Assembly (NCBI GenBank): GCA_004193285.1
Contig: SECP01000029.1
Location: forward strand, 1 to 64,000
Direction: 5' to 3'
Source: Myxococcales bacterium
Lineage (GTDB): Bacteria > Myxococcota_A > Polyangia > Polyangiales > Polyangiaceae
Length of the DNA stretch: 64,000 bases
Below, in pieces: positions 1-7,724 of the stretch (position 1 is the first letter of the stretch; each line of letters opens with the position of its first letter). The translations under genes were made by a program, and so were the position numbers. The notes below the pieces were generated by a model. The model searched no databases and was not told the origin of the DNA. It saw only the letters and a list, made by a program, of their open reading frames with translations.

Positions 1-81
1 CCCGTGCAGGAAGCCGAAGCGCCGCTCACGACCGCTGCTGCGCCGCCCCCTGACCACGGCGGGGGCATCCACCACGGGTGA
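1..81 (+). CDS. Possible C-terminal tail of an upstream gene
   Basis: Frame 1 is open from the window edge to a TGA at 79-81. It encodes 26 residues rich in Ala, Pro, Gly and His, ending in Ile-His-His-Gly. The composition fits a low-complexity protein tail, but nothing identifies the family. Most of the coding stretch lies in the left arm of the long inverted repeat, so the same residues can also be read from 156 downward on the other strand. It is a weak call that depends on sequence outside the window. Confidence 0.3.
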   Translation, partial: PVQEAEAPLTTAAAPPPDHGGGIHHG

Positions 82-156
82 CGGAGCGGTCGGTGCGCCG
101 TGGTCAGGGGGCGGCGCAGCAGCGGTCGTGAGCGGCGCTTCGGCTTCCTGCACGGG
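1..156. repeat. Long perfect inverted repeat (61-bp arms)
   Basis: Positions 1-61 are the exact reverse complement of 96-156, separated by 34 bases. The left arm may continue past the window edge. Transcribed, it would form an extremely stable GC-rich hairpin. Either it is a genuine palindrome at the end of an upstream gene (the left arm reads as a plausible C-terminus) or it is a fold-back assembly or amplification chimera at a contig end. The perfect identity of both arms favours very recent origin or artefact. Confidence 0.9.
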
Positions 157-445
157 TCCGTTGAGGGGGGAAGACTGGCCGCTATCCTGCATTGGGGGTG
201 ACACTCGGGGACGGGTATCTGCTGCGGCGCCGGGAGCGACGCGGCGTGGTGCGCAGAGGCGCGGCACTCTAGCTTAGGCCGCCCGGAAAGCGGTAGCTTC
301 GGCCCGCGTGCGTGCGTGCCCATCGAGACGACCCTCGGGCCGCGGGGCCGCTCCGCTGCGGCGCGCACGGGGCTCCCGGGAGCTGGCCTTGCGTGCTCCA
401 ACCGCCCATCGTATGTATCGCCGCGTCCCGTGGGGACGTTTCACG

Positions 446-1060
446 ATGTCCGCCTGGCTCGACCGCGCGCAAGCCGCTCTGTACGTTCTTTCCCAGCGCC
501 TCGTGGGGGCGGATTTGGCGCGGGAGCAATGCGTGGCCGCCCTCGCTCCGCGTGCCGGTCAGCGGATTTTGGACATCGGCTGCGGGCCCGCCTACTACCT
601 GAACGCCCTGCCGCCGTGCGAGTACCACGGCTTCGATACGGACCGCGCGCAGATCGCGGCCGCGAGGGAGCGGTTCGGGGACCGCGGCACTTTCTACAGC
701 GAGCCGTACATGAGCTCGCATTGCGAGCAGCTTGGTCAGTTCGACGGGGTGATGCTGCTCGGCCTCCTTCACCATCTGGACGACGCAGAGTGCAAAAGTC
801 TGCTGGAGCTGGTGGTCCGGAGCATGAAGCCGGGCGCGCGCGTGGTCACTTTGGACACCGCGTTTTTTCCCGGCCAGTCCGGGCTCGCGGCGGCGATCGC
901 TCGGCGGGATCGCGGCAAGTTCGTGCGTCCAGCGGAGCAATTCCGCAGCATGGCAGAGGGCGTGTTCGAGCGAGTGGAGACGCGGATCGTCGGCGACACC
1001 CTGCGCATGCCGGCCTCTCATTTCATGATGGTGCTCGAGCGCCCGCGCAGCGCGAGCTGA
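446..1060 (+). CDS. Class I SAM-dependent methyltransferase
   Basis: Predicted 204-residue methyltransferase with a Rossmann-like SAM fold. The glycine-rich motif I (LDIGCGP) lies about 40 residues from the start, followed by an acidic motif II (FDTD) and a post-motif segment LGLLHHLDD typical of small-molecule methyltransferases. The ATG at 446 is chosen because GGGGAC sits 9 nt upstream. An in-frame ATG at 413 would add 11 residues, and an open frame runs back to 308. It is followed after 52 bases by a glycosyltransferase and an epimerase on the same strand, so a role in modifying an envelope glycan or a lipid-linked sugar is likely. The substrate cannot be told from sequence. Confidence 0.8.
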   Translation: MSAWLDRAQAALYVLSQRLVGADLAREQCVAALAPRAGQRILDIGCGPAYYLNALPPCEYHGFDTDRAQIAAARERFGDRGTFYSEPYMSSHCEQLGQFDGVMLLGLLHHLDDAECKSLLELVVRSMKPGARVVTLDTAFFPGQSGLAAAIARRDRGKFVRPAEQFRSMAEGVFERVETRIVGDTLRMPASHFMMVLERPRSAS

Positions 1061-1112
1061 GGCAACGGCCGGCCGCTGCGAGCCGGGTCATCTTAATTTC
1101 GAGGAGTGTCCG

Positions 1113-2111
1113 ATGGTCGCAGTGGAGCCCACATCCGAGCCGGCGGTCTACGAAGTCTCGCTGGTGGTGCCCGTGTACCAGGGCGAGCGGACTCTCGGCG
1201 CCTTGGTGAGCGAGGTCGTTCCGTTGACGACGCCGCACCGCACCCCCAAAGGGCGCATGTTTCGCATTTCCGAGCTGCTCCTCGTCCACGACGGCGCGGT
1301 CGACGGCTCCGCAGGCGTCATCAAGGCGCTCTCCCAGGAGCATGATTTCGTGCGGCCGCTCTGGCTCTCGCGCAACTTCGGCCAACACCCCGCGACGCTG
1401 GCGGGGATGGCCAGCACGGTCGGCACATGGGTAGCCACCTTGGACGAAGATGGCCAGCAAGATCCGCGAGACGTGGGCGCGCTCCTGGACACCGCGCTGG
1501 ACGAGTCCAGCCGCCTCGTCTACGCCAGCCCCAAGAACCCGCCACCGCACGGCGCGCTACGCAACGCCGCTTCCAAGCTTGCCAAATGGGTGGCGGTACG
1601 TTTGCTCGCGGTACCGATTGGCGCGTTCAACAGCTTCCGTCTGATCGAGGGTGAAGTCGCGCGCGGCGTCGCCGCCTATTGCGGGGCCAACGTGTATTTG
1701 GACGTGGCGCTGTCGTGGGTCGTCGGAAAAGCCTCGCACTGCAAGGTGATGCTCCGTGAGGAGCGCGGCCGCCGTTCGGGCTACACCTTGCAGCGTTTGC
1801 TCAGGCACTTCTGGCAACTGGTCATCACCTCCGGAACGAGGCCGCTGCGCTTCATATCGCTCCTCGGCATGATCGCCGTGGTCGGCTCGTTCGCCTTCAG
1901 CGGCATCTCGATCTACCAGCGCCTCCAGCACCAGATCCCCATCCCCGGCTGGACCTCGACGATCGTCGTCATCTGCCTGCTCGCCGGGCTCACGTTGATA
2001 TCGCTGGGCATTGTCGCCGAGTACCTGGCTTTCGCCGTAGGCATGGCGATGGGAAGGCCGGCGTACCTCATCGTTTCCCGCCCGCGGGAAGACATCGCCA
2101 GGTCTTCGTGA
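1113..2111 (+). CDS. Family 2 glycosyltransferase with two C-terminal membrane helices
   Basis: A 332-residue GT-A glycosyltransferase of the dolichol-phosphate-mannose synthase/GtrB/ArnC type. The N-terminus has the nucleotide-sugar-binding start VVPVYQGE, a DGAVDGS loop in place of the usual DxSxDG, and DEDGQQDP as the metal-binding acidic motif. Two hydrophobic segments near residues 245-310 match the membrane anchors of enzymes that glycosylate polyprenyl phosphate. A good ribosome site (GAGGAG) precedes the ATG. The stop overlaps the start of the next gene by 4 bases, so the two are translationally coupled. Likely product: an undecaprenyl-phosphate-linked sugar for surface glycan modification. 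A GtrA-type flippase-like gene lies far away at 43.7 kb. Confidence 0.88.
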   Translation: MVAVEPTSEPAVYEVSLVVPVYQGERTLGALVSEVVPLTTPHRTPKGRMFRISELLLVHDGAVDGSAGVIKALSQEHDFVRPLWLSRNFGQHPATLAGMASTVGTWVATLDEDGQQDPRDVGALLDTALDESSRLVYASPKNPPPHGALRNAASKLAKWVAVRLLAVPIGAFNSFRLIEGEVARGVAAYCGANVYLDVALSWVVGKASHCKVMLREERGRRSGYTLQRLLRHFWQLVITSGTRPLRFISLLGMIAVVGSFAFSGISIYQRLQHQIPIPGWTSTIVVICLLAGLTLISLGIVAEYLAFAVGMAMGRPAYLIVSRPREDIARSS

Positions 2112-3076
2112 CTCGCGGACCCGCGTGGGTCGTCGGCGCCGGCGGGCTCCTCGGCTCGGCGGTGGTGGGGGCGCTGGGAGCCGCGCCTTTCAAGCCGAGC
2201 TCTGCGCTGCGCTGGGGGGACCCGAGCCTGCACGCCTCCGTGAGTGCCGCGGTGAGCGAGTTCGCCCGGGCCGCACAGAACGCGCGCGACTCGCACCCTT
2301 GGGAGCTCTACTGGTGCGCGGGCGCTGGAGTCGTCGGCTCGCGGGCGGCCGACCTGGCGCGCGAGACCGCAGCTCTGCGGCAGCTGCTGGAAAGTGTGCG
2401 TGATAGCCCGGTGCTGGCCAAAACGCGCGGCAGCATTTTACTCGCCAGTAGCGCGGGCGGCGTGCACGCAGGCGCGCGCGTGCAGCCCGCCACGGAGGCG
2501 AGCGAGCCCGCGCCGCTTTCGGACTACGGAAGAACGAAGGTCGAGCAGGAGCGCTTGCTGCGCGAGATAACCCGCGAAATGCCGCTGGTGAGCACGCTCG
2601 CGGCTCGCTACTCCAACCTCTACGGCGTGGGCCAGCGGCTGGACAAGCCGCAGGGGCTCATCTCTCAACTGGCGCGCTGCGCGGTTTTCGGAGCTCCGGC
2701 GCACGTCTTCGTGCCGCTGGATACCATTCGCGACTACCTCTACGCCGACGACGCCGGAGCCATGACGGTGGACGCGCTGAACCGACTCGCGCTGCTCCCG
2801 CCAGGAGCCCAGCTCACGAAGTTGGTCGCCTCGGAGCGGGAGTCCACCATCGCCGCGCTGCTCGGCATCTTTCGCTCCATGACCAAGCGCCAGCTGCGCG
2901 TCGTGCTCGGCGTTCGGGCCATGACCGCGCTGCAACCGAGGAAGCTGACCTTTCGCTCCGGCCTCTGGCGCGAACAACGCGGCTTGGTGCGAACCGAGCT
3001 CGTGGACGGCATCGCCCGAGTGTATCGCCACCAGCTGCGCGTCTTCCAGCTCGGGCGCCTGGCTCGACCGGCGTGA
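2108..3076 (+). CDS. NAD-dependent epimerase/dehydratase (extended SDR)
   Basis: A 322-residue extended short-chain dehydrogenase. The N-terminus carries the nucleotide-binding motif VVGAGGLLGSAV, and the active site reads DYGRTKVEQE (Tyr-x-x-x-Lys). Ser residues at LLASSAGG supply the catalytic triad position. Family members epimerise or dehydrate nucleotide sugars. The GTG start lies inside GTGA, overlapping the glycosyltransferase stop. With the methyltransferase and glycosyltransferase it forms a three-gene glycan operon. The extended C-terminal half is less conserved, so substrate specificity is unknown. A convergent lectin gene follows after only 7 bases. Confidence 0.85.
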   Translation: MTRGPAWVVGAGGLLGSAVVGALGAAPFKPSSALRWGDPSLHASVSAAVSEFARAAQNARDSHPWELYWCAGAGVVGSRAADLARETAALRQLLESVRDSPVLAKTRGSILLASSAGGVHAGARVQPATEASEPAPLSDYGRTKVEQERLLREITREMPLVSTLAARYSNLYGVGQRLDKPQGLISQLARCAVFGAPAHVFVPLDTIRDYLYADDAGAMTVDALNRLALLPPGAQLTKLVASERESTIAALLGIFRSMTKRQLRVVLGVRAMTALQPRKLTFRSGLWREQRGLVRTELVDGIARVYRHQLRVFQLGRLARPA

Positions 3077-3083
3077 CCCGCGC

Positions 3084-3644
3084 TCAGCGCCGCGGCTCGG
3101 GCGGCTGGGCTGGGAGCAAGTAAAAGAGTTGGTTCAGCCCTCCGGAGCAGGGCCACTGAATCAGGCGCGTACCCGGCTCCTTTCCCGCGTGATCCGCGTC
3201 CAAGCACAGCCCGCTATGCCGCATCTGCAGCTGGGCCAGGCTCCCGAAATTCTTGATGGAGATCTGCTGGTTGTTGCTGTCACCGCAGGACCATTGAAAG
3301 ACGTTTGCGCGCGGATCCATCGAAGCCATGTCGACGTCCACGCATTTGTTGGCGCCGACGTTGACGAGCTGAAAGTGTCCGGCGCTCTTGTACGTGAGCC
3401 GAAACTGCTGGCGAGTCTCGTCCGTGCAAGCGGCGAGCTCCAGAGGATCCCGATCCGAGTAGCCCTTGCCGCCGACGGAGAGGCAGAGGCCGCTGTCCAC
3501 GCCGATGAGCTTGGCGACGTCACCGTCCGCCATGGCGAGGGGTAACGAGATCCACGCCGGTTTGGACGTGCTCTTCCCCTCGCACGCTGTGATCAACAGG
3601 CAGGCGACGAGCCAGCCCGCTCTCCTCACGTGAAGACCGCGCAT
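3084..3644 (-). CDS. Ricin-type beta-trefoil lectin lipoprotein
   Basis: A 186-residue predicted lipoprotein. A short basic N-terminus and hydrophobic stretch end in LLITAC, a lipobox with the lipidated Cys near residue 21. The rest is one beta-trefoil (RICIN/CBM13-like) domain with repeated segments: GLCLSVGG, NKCVDVDM and GLCLDAD followed by QW/QQF motifs (FQWSCGDSNNQQ, IQWPCSGGLNQLF). Such domains bind sugars, here probably on the cell surface or in the periplasm. ATG 3644 is preferred over an in-frame start six codons upstream because the signal sequence begins there and a TAAGGT hexamer lies 8 nt upstream. It is monocistronic and convergent to the epimerase. Confidence 0.85.
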   Translation of the reverse strand: MRGLHVRRAGWLVACLLITACEGKSTSKPAWISLPLAMADGDVAKLIGVDSGLCLSVGGKGYSDRDPLELAACTDETRQQFRLTYKSAGHFQLVNVGANKCVDVDMASMDPRANVFQWSCGDSNNQQISIKNFGSLAQLQMRHSGLCLDADHAGKEPGTRLIQWPCSGGLNQLFYLLPAQPPEPRR

Positions 3645-3652
3645 CGGTCGGG

Positions 3653-3658
3653 ACCTTA
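3653..3658 (-). promoter_or_regulatory. -10-like hexamer TAAGGT of the lectin lipoprotein gene
   Basis: TAAGGT on the minus strand ends 8 nt before the ATG at 3644. No Shine-Dalgarno sequence is present, which suggests a very short or absent 5' leader. Confidence 0.35.
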
Positions 3659-3725
3659 TCATTGGCGTAGCCCCGGTTGAGGCTTCGGCGCTGAGATCCT
3701 ACTCGGAGGCAGCAGGGCTCGCTGA

Positions 3726-3908
3726 CTAGACTGCGGGCTCGAAGCCCGCGCAACGCACGACCGGCAAGGGAGGGTATTTGCGAAAGCGGGCCGGCTCGCT
3801 CGCCGCGCGCCCACAGAGCCAAAAGCTCGAGCCTTTGGCGGAAGTGATCACCCGCGCGTGAAGACAAGCCGTACAAAGGCCGACGCGCGACCGCTCGGCT
3901 GGGCTCAC
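3726..3908 (-). CDS. Small Cys-rich hypothetical protein
   Basis: A 60-residue reading frame from a GTG at 3908. It has a patterned, protein-like core: Cys-Thr-Ala-Cys near residue 13, then a Ser-Lys-Gly-Ser-x-Phe stretch with another Cys, then RKYPPLPVVRC near the end. Four spaced Cys residues suggest a small metal-binding (zinc ribbon-like) fold. From memory, similar CxxC...KYPxLPVxxCxG miniproteins occur in myxobacterial genomes, but I cannot verify this. No strong ribosome site is visible and codon usage is only partly typical. The open frame continues upstream to 4091 without convincing protein character. Confidence 0.5.
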   Translation of the reverse strand: MSPAERSRVGLCTACLHARVITSAKGSSFWLCGRAASEPARFRKYPPLPVVRCAGFEPAV

Positions 3909-4033
3909 GGGCGGCCGAGGATCGCGCGAAACCACGTTGGGTCGCTGCCGCTCAGGCGAACGCGGGCAGCGGCAGGCGGAGGCGCTCGAGAAGCTTTTTG
4001 ATCCTACGCATGGGCTGCTCCTGGACGGGTGGT

Positions 4034-4054
4034 ACACCGCTGGTAGGGCGGTGT
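4034..4054. repeat. Inverted repeat upstream of the ketopantoate-reductase-like gene
   Basis: A 7-bp perfect dyad (ACACCGC and GCGGTGT, 7-nt spacer) about 60 bp before the GTG at 4115. A GGTGGTACA sequence within it recurs at 4062-4070. It could be an operator. Nothing else in 3909-4102 looks coding. Confidence 0.4.
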
Positions 4055-4102
4055 GAGGCAAGGTGGTACATCCATTCCCCCTGACTGGCAAAGGATTTCG
4101 CC

Positions 4103-4108
4103 TATGCT
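4103..4108 (+). promoter_or_regulatory. -10-like hexamer TATGCT before the ketopantoate-reductase-like gene
   Basis: TATGCT ends 6 nt before the GTG at 4115. If used, transcription would begin at or beside the start codon (leaderless mRNA). Confidence 0.35.
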
Positions 4109-4114
4109 CGGGCG

Positions 4115-5206
4115 GTGAGCGCGGCCTCCGTCAAGCACGCCCGCAGCGCGGGGAAAACACCTCGAATTTTGCTCGTGGGGGCGGGTGGTATCGGCGGAGT
4201 GGTCGGTTCGCTGGTAGCGGGAGGGAGCGCGAAGCTCGACGTGCTGACCACGAACGGCGCCATCGCCGAGGCGCTTCGAGAGCGCGGCTTCAGGCTGCGG
4301 GGCGACGACGCGGGGCGGGGTGGGAAGCCGGACGCGGTGCTCTCCGTCCCTCCGGAGAGTCGCGACTACGACTGGGTACTGCTCGCCGTGCAACCGCCGC
4401 AGGTCGAGCAGGCGGCGCGTGCGGCGCTGCCTGCGCTGGCGCCGCACGGCAAGCTGGTGTGCTTTCAAAATGGCCTGTGCGAAGAGCGGGTGGCGCGCTT
4501 CGCCGGCCCCGAGCGCGTGGTGGGAGGCGTGGTGGCCTGGGGGGCATCGATGATCGAGCCGGGGGTGTACGAGCGCACTTCCGCGGGCGGCTTCTCGCTC
4601 GGGGTGCTCCCTGGCGGCGACGCATCGCGCTTGCCGGAGCTCGCCCGCGTTCTGGAGGTCGTGGGGCCCGTGACCATCACTCAGAACCTCGCCGGCGTAC
4701 GCTGGAGCAAGCTCGCCATCAATTGCGCGGTGTCTACCCTCGGCACGCTGGCGGGCGAGCGCTTGGGGGCGATCTTGCGACTGCGCTTCGTGCGGCGCTT
4801 GGCGCTCGAAATCGTCTCGGAGGTCGTGCAAGTCGCGCGGGCGGAGGGAGTGCAGCTGGAGAAGGTTGCTGGCACCGTCGATTTGACCTGGCTGTCGCTC
4901 AGCGCGGACGAGCGGATGAAGGCGTCCGTTTCGCTCGCGACCAAGCACACGTTGATGCTCGCGGTGGGCGCTCGGTACCGGCGCATGCGCTCGTCCATGC
5001 TGGCCGCGCTAGAGCGCGGTCGAGAGCCGGCGGTGGATTTCCTCAACGGCGAGGTCGTCGAGCGCGCCGCGCGCCACGGCATCAGCGTCCCGATCAACGC
5101 GCGGGCGCGAGAGCTGGTGTGGGCGGTCGCGAGGGGTGAGCGTCGCTCTCGCCGGAAGCTGCTGCGTGAGCTTTGGGAGACCACGCGGGACGGGGTCCCG
5201 GCTTGA
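4115..5206 (+). CDS. 2-dehydropantoate 2-reductase family protein
   Basis: A 363-residue member of the ApbA/PanE family, which reduces 2-dehydropantoate to pantoate with NADPH in coenzyme A synthesis. The Rossmann motif LLVGAGGIGGVVG is near residue 21. The middle carries NGLCEERVARFAGPERVVGGVVAWG, the family's substrate-region signature, followed by GVRWSKLAINCAVSTLG, where the catalytic Lys is expected. The C-terminal helical domain contains the AxRYRRMRSSMLAALERG stretch. It is longer than typical PanE (about 300 residues) because of a longer C-terminal domain, so a related 2-oxoacid reductase is possible. The GTG start follows a -10-like element with no Shine-Dalgarno. Confidence 0.82.
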   Translation: MSAASVKHARSAGKTPRILLVGAGGIGGVVGSLVAGGSAKLDVLTTNGAIAEALRERGFRLRGDDAGRGGKPDAVLSVPPESRDYDWVLLAVQPPQVEQAARAALPALAPHGKLVCFQNGLCEERVARFAGPERVVGGVVAWGASMIEPGVYERTSAGGFSLGVLPGGDASRLPELARVLEVVGPVTITQNLAGVRWSKLAINCAVSTLGTLAGERLGAILRLRFVRRLALEIVSEVVQVARAEGVQLEKVAGTVDLTWLSLSADERMKASVSLATKHTLMLAVGARYRRMRSSMLAALERGREPAVDFLNGEVVERAARHGISVPINARARELVWAVARGERRSRRKLLRELWETTRDGVPA

Positions 5207-5237
5207 CGGTGCCCGGGACGAGTCGTACACGGCGCGC

Positions 5238-5837
5238 GTGAGCTCCATCGTCCGCTCGTTGTCGCGCCGCCAGCTGAGCGCGCTCGCGGGGCTCGCCCTG
5301 CTGGGCGGCGGGTGCCGTCGGGCCTCGGACCTGCCGCAGCTCGGCAACGTTGGCACCTTCAGCCTCACGAATCAGGCGAGCCAGGCCGTCAGCGCGCAAA
5401 CCTTCCGCGGCAAAGTCTGGGTCGCCGCCTTCTTCTTCACGCGCTGCCCCACGGTGTGTCCGCGTATCACGCGGCGCATGCGCGCGCTGCAGCAAGCCGC
5501 CGCGGAGGAGGAGGTGAAGGTGCAGCTCGTGAGCTTCAGTGTGGATCCGGAGAACGACACGCCGCCCGTTCTGCAGGCCTACGCTCGGCAGTACGGCGCG
5601 GATCTCACGAGCTGGAGCTTTCTGACCGGGGACTTGAGCGTCGTGCGCAAAACTTCTGAGCAGGGGTTCAAGCTGGCGCTCGACGGTAAGCCCACGCCCG
5701 GTGCCGATCATCTCGGGCTCTTCCACGGCTCCCATTTGGTGCTGGTGGACAGCGCCGGTGATATCCGGGGCTACTACCGCACCAGCGAGGACGAGCAGAT
5801 GGCGCAGCTCCTGAAAGACGCCGCGCTCCTCGTTTGA
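5238..5837 (+). CDS. SCO1/SenC-type copper chaperone lipoprotein
   Basis: A 199-residue thioredoxin-fold protein of the SCO1/SenC/PrrC family, which delivers copper to the CuA centre of cytochrome c oxidase or acts as a periplasmic thiol reductase. The lipobox LLGGGC places the lipidated Cys near residue 26. The CuA-chaperone motif TRCPTVCP gives Cys70 and Cys74, and the distal His ligand fits His163 in the FHGSHLVLVD segment. GTG 5238 is chosen because the signal peptide begins there. The open frame extends upstream into the preceding gene without meaning. The gene lies 31 bases after the reductase and may share its transcript. Confidence 0.9.
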   Translation: MSSIVRSLSRRQLSALAGLALLGGGCRRASDLPQLGNVGTFSLTNQASQAVSAQTFRGKVWVAAFFFTRCPTVCPRITRRMRALQQAAAEEEVKVQLVSFSVDPENDTPPVLQAYARQYGADLTSWSFLTGDLSVVRKTSEQGFKLALDGKPTPGADHLGLFHGSHLVLVDSAGDIRGYYRTSEDEQMAQLLKDAALLV

Positions 5838-5956
5838 AGGTGGCCGCCTTGGGGCGGCGACCTGGCGGCCAGGGTGGAAGCACCCGAAAGTGCCGCGTTC
5901 GAGCCTGTTTGGGACGCGGTCCGCTCCGTGCAGTGCGTCCGCTCGGCCATGCAAGC

Positions 5957-5962
5957 TATAGT
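5957..5962 (+). promoter_or_regulatory. -10-like hexamer TATAGT before the Uma2 gene
   Basis: TATAGT ends 10 nt before the ATG at 5973, again without a Shine-Dalgarno. Confidence 0.35.
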
Positions 5963-5972
5963 GAGCGCCACG

Positions 5973-6902
5973 ATGGTCTCGCAGCCGGTCGTCTCGCTCC
6001 GCTACCGAGTTGGTAGAAGCCCAGAAGCATGGGAGCTCCCGGAGGGACCCGTGCCCGAGTCCACCGCGCACGACGCCGCGCTGTTTCGAATCTATTCTTT
6101 GCTGAGCGCATGGGCCATGCGCAGCGCCAATGGCGCCCGAATCGCTCGCAACTTGGCGCTGCGCTGGCTGCCCCAGTACCCGAAGACGGGCTTGGATCCG
6201 GACATCGCGGTGCTGTGGCCGGGGCCGGCGGACTTCGACGAGCTCTCTTCCTACCGGCTCTGGGAAGCGAATCGAGCGCCGCCGCCGTTCGTCGTGGAGG
6301 TGGTGAGCAAGAGCCACCCGTACAAGGACTACAGCTGGGTGCACGAGGGCTACGCGGAGATGGGCGTGGCGGAGCTACTCGTGTTCGATCCGCAGCTCTT
6401 CGGGCCAAAGTCGCTCGGGGGGCCGGCCGCGCTCCAACTATGGGAACGCGACCTCACCGGTGCCTTCGAGCGCACCCACGCCGGTGATGCACCCGTCTTC
6501 AGCAAATCGCTGGAAGCTTGGCTGTTCGTGGACCAGCGAAAGCTGTGCATCTCGGACGACCGAGCAGGGAAGCGCCTGTGGCCCACCCTGGAGGAGGCCG
6601 CCGCCGCAAAGGCGGGGGCGGAGGCTCGCGCCGAGGCGCTGCAAGCCCGCGCAGAAGCCGACCGAGCTCAGGCAGAAGCCGACCGAGCTCAGGCAGAAGC
6701 CGACCGAGCTCAGGCAGAAGCCGACCGAGCTCAGGCAGAAGCGGGCCAGTCGAAGGCCGAAGCCGGCCAAGCCAAGGCCGAAGCTGAGCGAGCCCGAGCC
6801 GAAGCCGAGCTAGCCAAGGCCGAAGCGCAGCGGGATCGGGCCGTGCGCGCGGAGCTGGAGGCCAGAGTGCGCGAGCTCGAAGCGAAGCGCACTCCGGGCT
6901 GA
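5973..6902 (+). CDS. Uma2-family (DUF820) endonuclease-fold protein with a repeat-built helical tail
   Basis: A 309-residue protein. The first 200 residues match the Uma2/DUF820 PD-(D/E)xK-like nuclease fold: PDIAVLWPG supplies the acidic residue and PPFVVEVVSKSH the E-x-x-S-K segment, followed by DYSWVHEGYAEMGVAELLVFDP. The biological role of Uma2 proteins is unsettled. The last 100 residues are an Ala/Glu/Arg-rich coiled coil made largely of the heptad AEADRAQ, encoded by exact 21-bp DNA repeats at 6651-6734 that decay into AEAGQSK/AEAGQAK variants. The ATG at 5973 is favoured, and an ATG at 5949 is possible. The repeat count may vary between strains. Confidence 0.8.
   Translation: MVSQPVVSLRYRVGRSPEAWELPEGPVPESTAHDAALFRIYSLLSAWAMRSANGARIARNLALRWLPQYPKTGLDPDIAVLWPGPADFDELSSYRLWEANRAPPPFVVEVVSKSHPYKDYSWVHEGYAEMGVAELLVFDPQLFGPKSLGGPAALQLWERDLTGAFERTHAGDAPVFSKSLEAWLFVDQRKLCISDDRAGKRLWPTLEEAAAAKAGAEARAEALQARAEADRAQAEADRAQAEADRAQAEADRAQAEAGQSKAEAGQAKAEAERARAEAELAKAEAQRDRAVRAELEARVRELEAKRTPG
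6651..6734 (+). repeat. Four exact 21-bp tandem repeats (heptad AEADRAQ)
   Basis: Units begin at 6651, 6672, 6693 and 6714. Each encodes one coiled-coil heptad of the Uma2 protein tail. Degenerate copies follow to about 6830. Exact identity points to recent slippage expansion. Confidence 0.95.
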
Positions 6903-6910
6903 GCTGCGCC

Positions 6911-7708
6911 TCACTCCGCCGCGACGGGCGTCTCTAGCTCGGTCTCGCTCTCCGGGCGCCGCGGGTAACGCATGCGCTGGGGAGTGGCGATGTGGATGAT
7001 GCCGAGCTTGTCCAAGAGGACGATGGCCGGGTAGGTGGGGTCGATTTCGAAGCGCCGCGCCGCGAAGTTGGGGCTCATCGAAAACTCGTGGTGGTTGTTC
7101 TGGAACAGCTCACCCGCGGTCAGGAAGTCGAAGAACAACGTATTACGCGAGACGTCTTTGCTCTGGTAGTTGCGGTAGCCGTACTTGTGGCCGCACCAGT
7201 TCACGATCGCTCCGTGGATCGGTCCCATGATGAAGTGCGCGGGCAACAGGGCAAACAGCCAAGGGCTGGTCGCGAAGTGAACGTAGAAGGCGGTGTACAC
7301 GCCGATCCACGCCAAACGCGCGGCCCAATTCTGACCGATCTTCTCCAACAGCGGCCAGCTCGGCAAGTCCGCCTCGAAGCGGGGCTCCGCGGTTTCGCGG
7401 TAGTAGGCGAAGGCGTCGTAGCGCTTCTTCGTCGCCAGCATCATCGTGAAGACGTTCTTGTAGAAGAGCGGCGAGTGCGGGTCCTTCTCCGTGTCGCTGT
7501 ACGCGTGATGCATCCGGTGCAAGATCGCGTAGCCGCGCGGGGACAAGAAGCTCGACCCTTGCGCGATGTACGTGCAGAGGAAGAAGAAGCGCTCCCAGCC
7601 CTTCGACATCGTGAACTGCTTGTGCGCCCCGTAGCGGTGCAGGAAGAAGGTCTGGAAGAAGACCGAGATCTGCCAGTGAGCGACGAAGAAGAGCAAAACC
7701 GGTAACAT
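6911..7708 (-). CDS. Membrane fatty acid desaturase
   Basis: A 265-residue acyl-CoA/acyl-lipid desaturase-like membrane diiron enzyme. Counting from a GTG two codons further upstream, the histidine boxes are HRYGAH (26-31), HRMHH (66-70) and NHHEF (207-211), the order and types of the delta-9 (stearoyl-CoA type) desaturases. Hydrophobic segments surround them. It is short compared with eukaryotic members and lacks a fused cytochrome b5. The ATG at 7708 is preferred over the GTG at 7714 because a TAGGTT hexamer ends 10 nt before it. The gene is divergent from purE, from which 138 bases separate it, and convergent with the Uma2 gene (8-base gap). Likely function: membrane fluidity or lipid unsaturation. 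Confidence 0.88.
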   Translation of the reverse strand: MLPVLLFFVAHWQISVFFQTFFLHRYGAHKQFTMSKGWERFFFLCTYIAQGSSFLSPRGYAILHRMHHAYSDTEKDPHSPLFYKNVFTMMLATKKRYDAFAYYRETAEPRFEADLPSWPLLEKIGQNWAARLAWIGVYTAFYVHFATSPWLFALLPAHFIMGPIHGAIVNWCGHKYGYRNYQSKDVSRNTLFFDFLTAGELFQNNHHEFSMSPNFAARRFEIDPTYPAIVLLDKLGIIHIATPQRMRYPRRPESETELETPVAAE

Positions 7709-7718
7709 GAGCACGCTG

Positions 7719-7724
7719 AACCTA
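7719..7724 (-). promoter_or_regulatory. -10-like hexamer TAGGTT of the desaturase gene
   Basis: TAGGTT on the minus strand, 10 nt before the ATG at 7708 and 4 nt before the alternative GTG at 7714. The same hexamer precedes the gene starting at 10718. Confidence 0.35.

Noticed and set aside
157..412. Possible small gene between the hairpin and the methyltransferase
   Set aside because: Open frames here are short or Arg/Ala-rich shadows with no ribosome site; a short stretch resembling a kinase N-terminus (around 197-270) stops too soon to support.
4086..4101. Sigma-54-like TGGC...GC element before the ketopantoate-reductase-like gene
   Set aside because: The GG to GC spacing does not give the required 10 nt; the -12 element is absent.
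6651..6734. CRISPR-like regular repeats
   Set aside because: The repeats are in-frame 21-bp units with no spacers, encoding a coiled coil.
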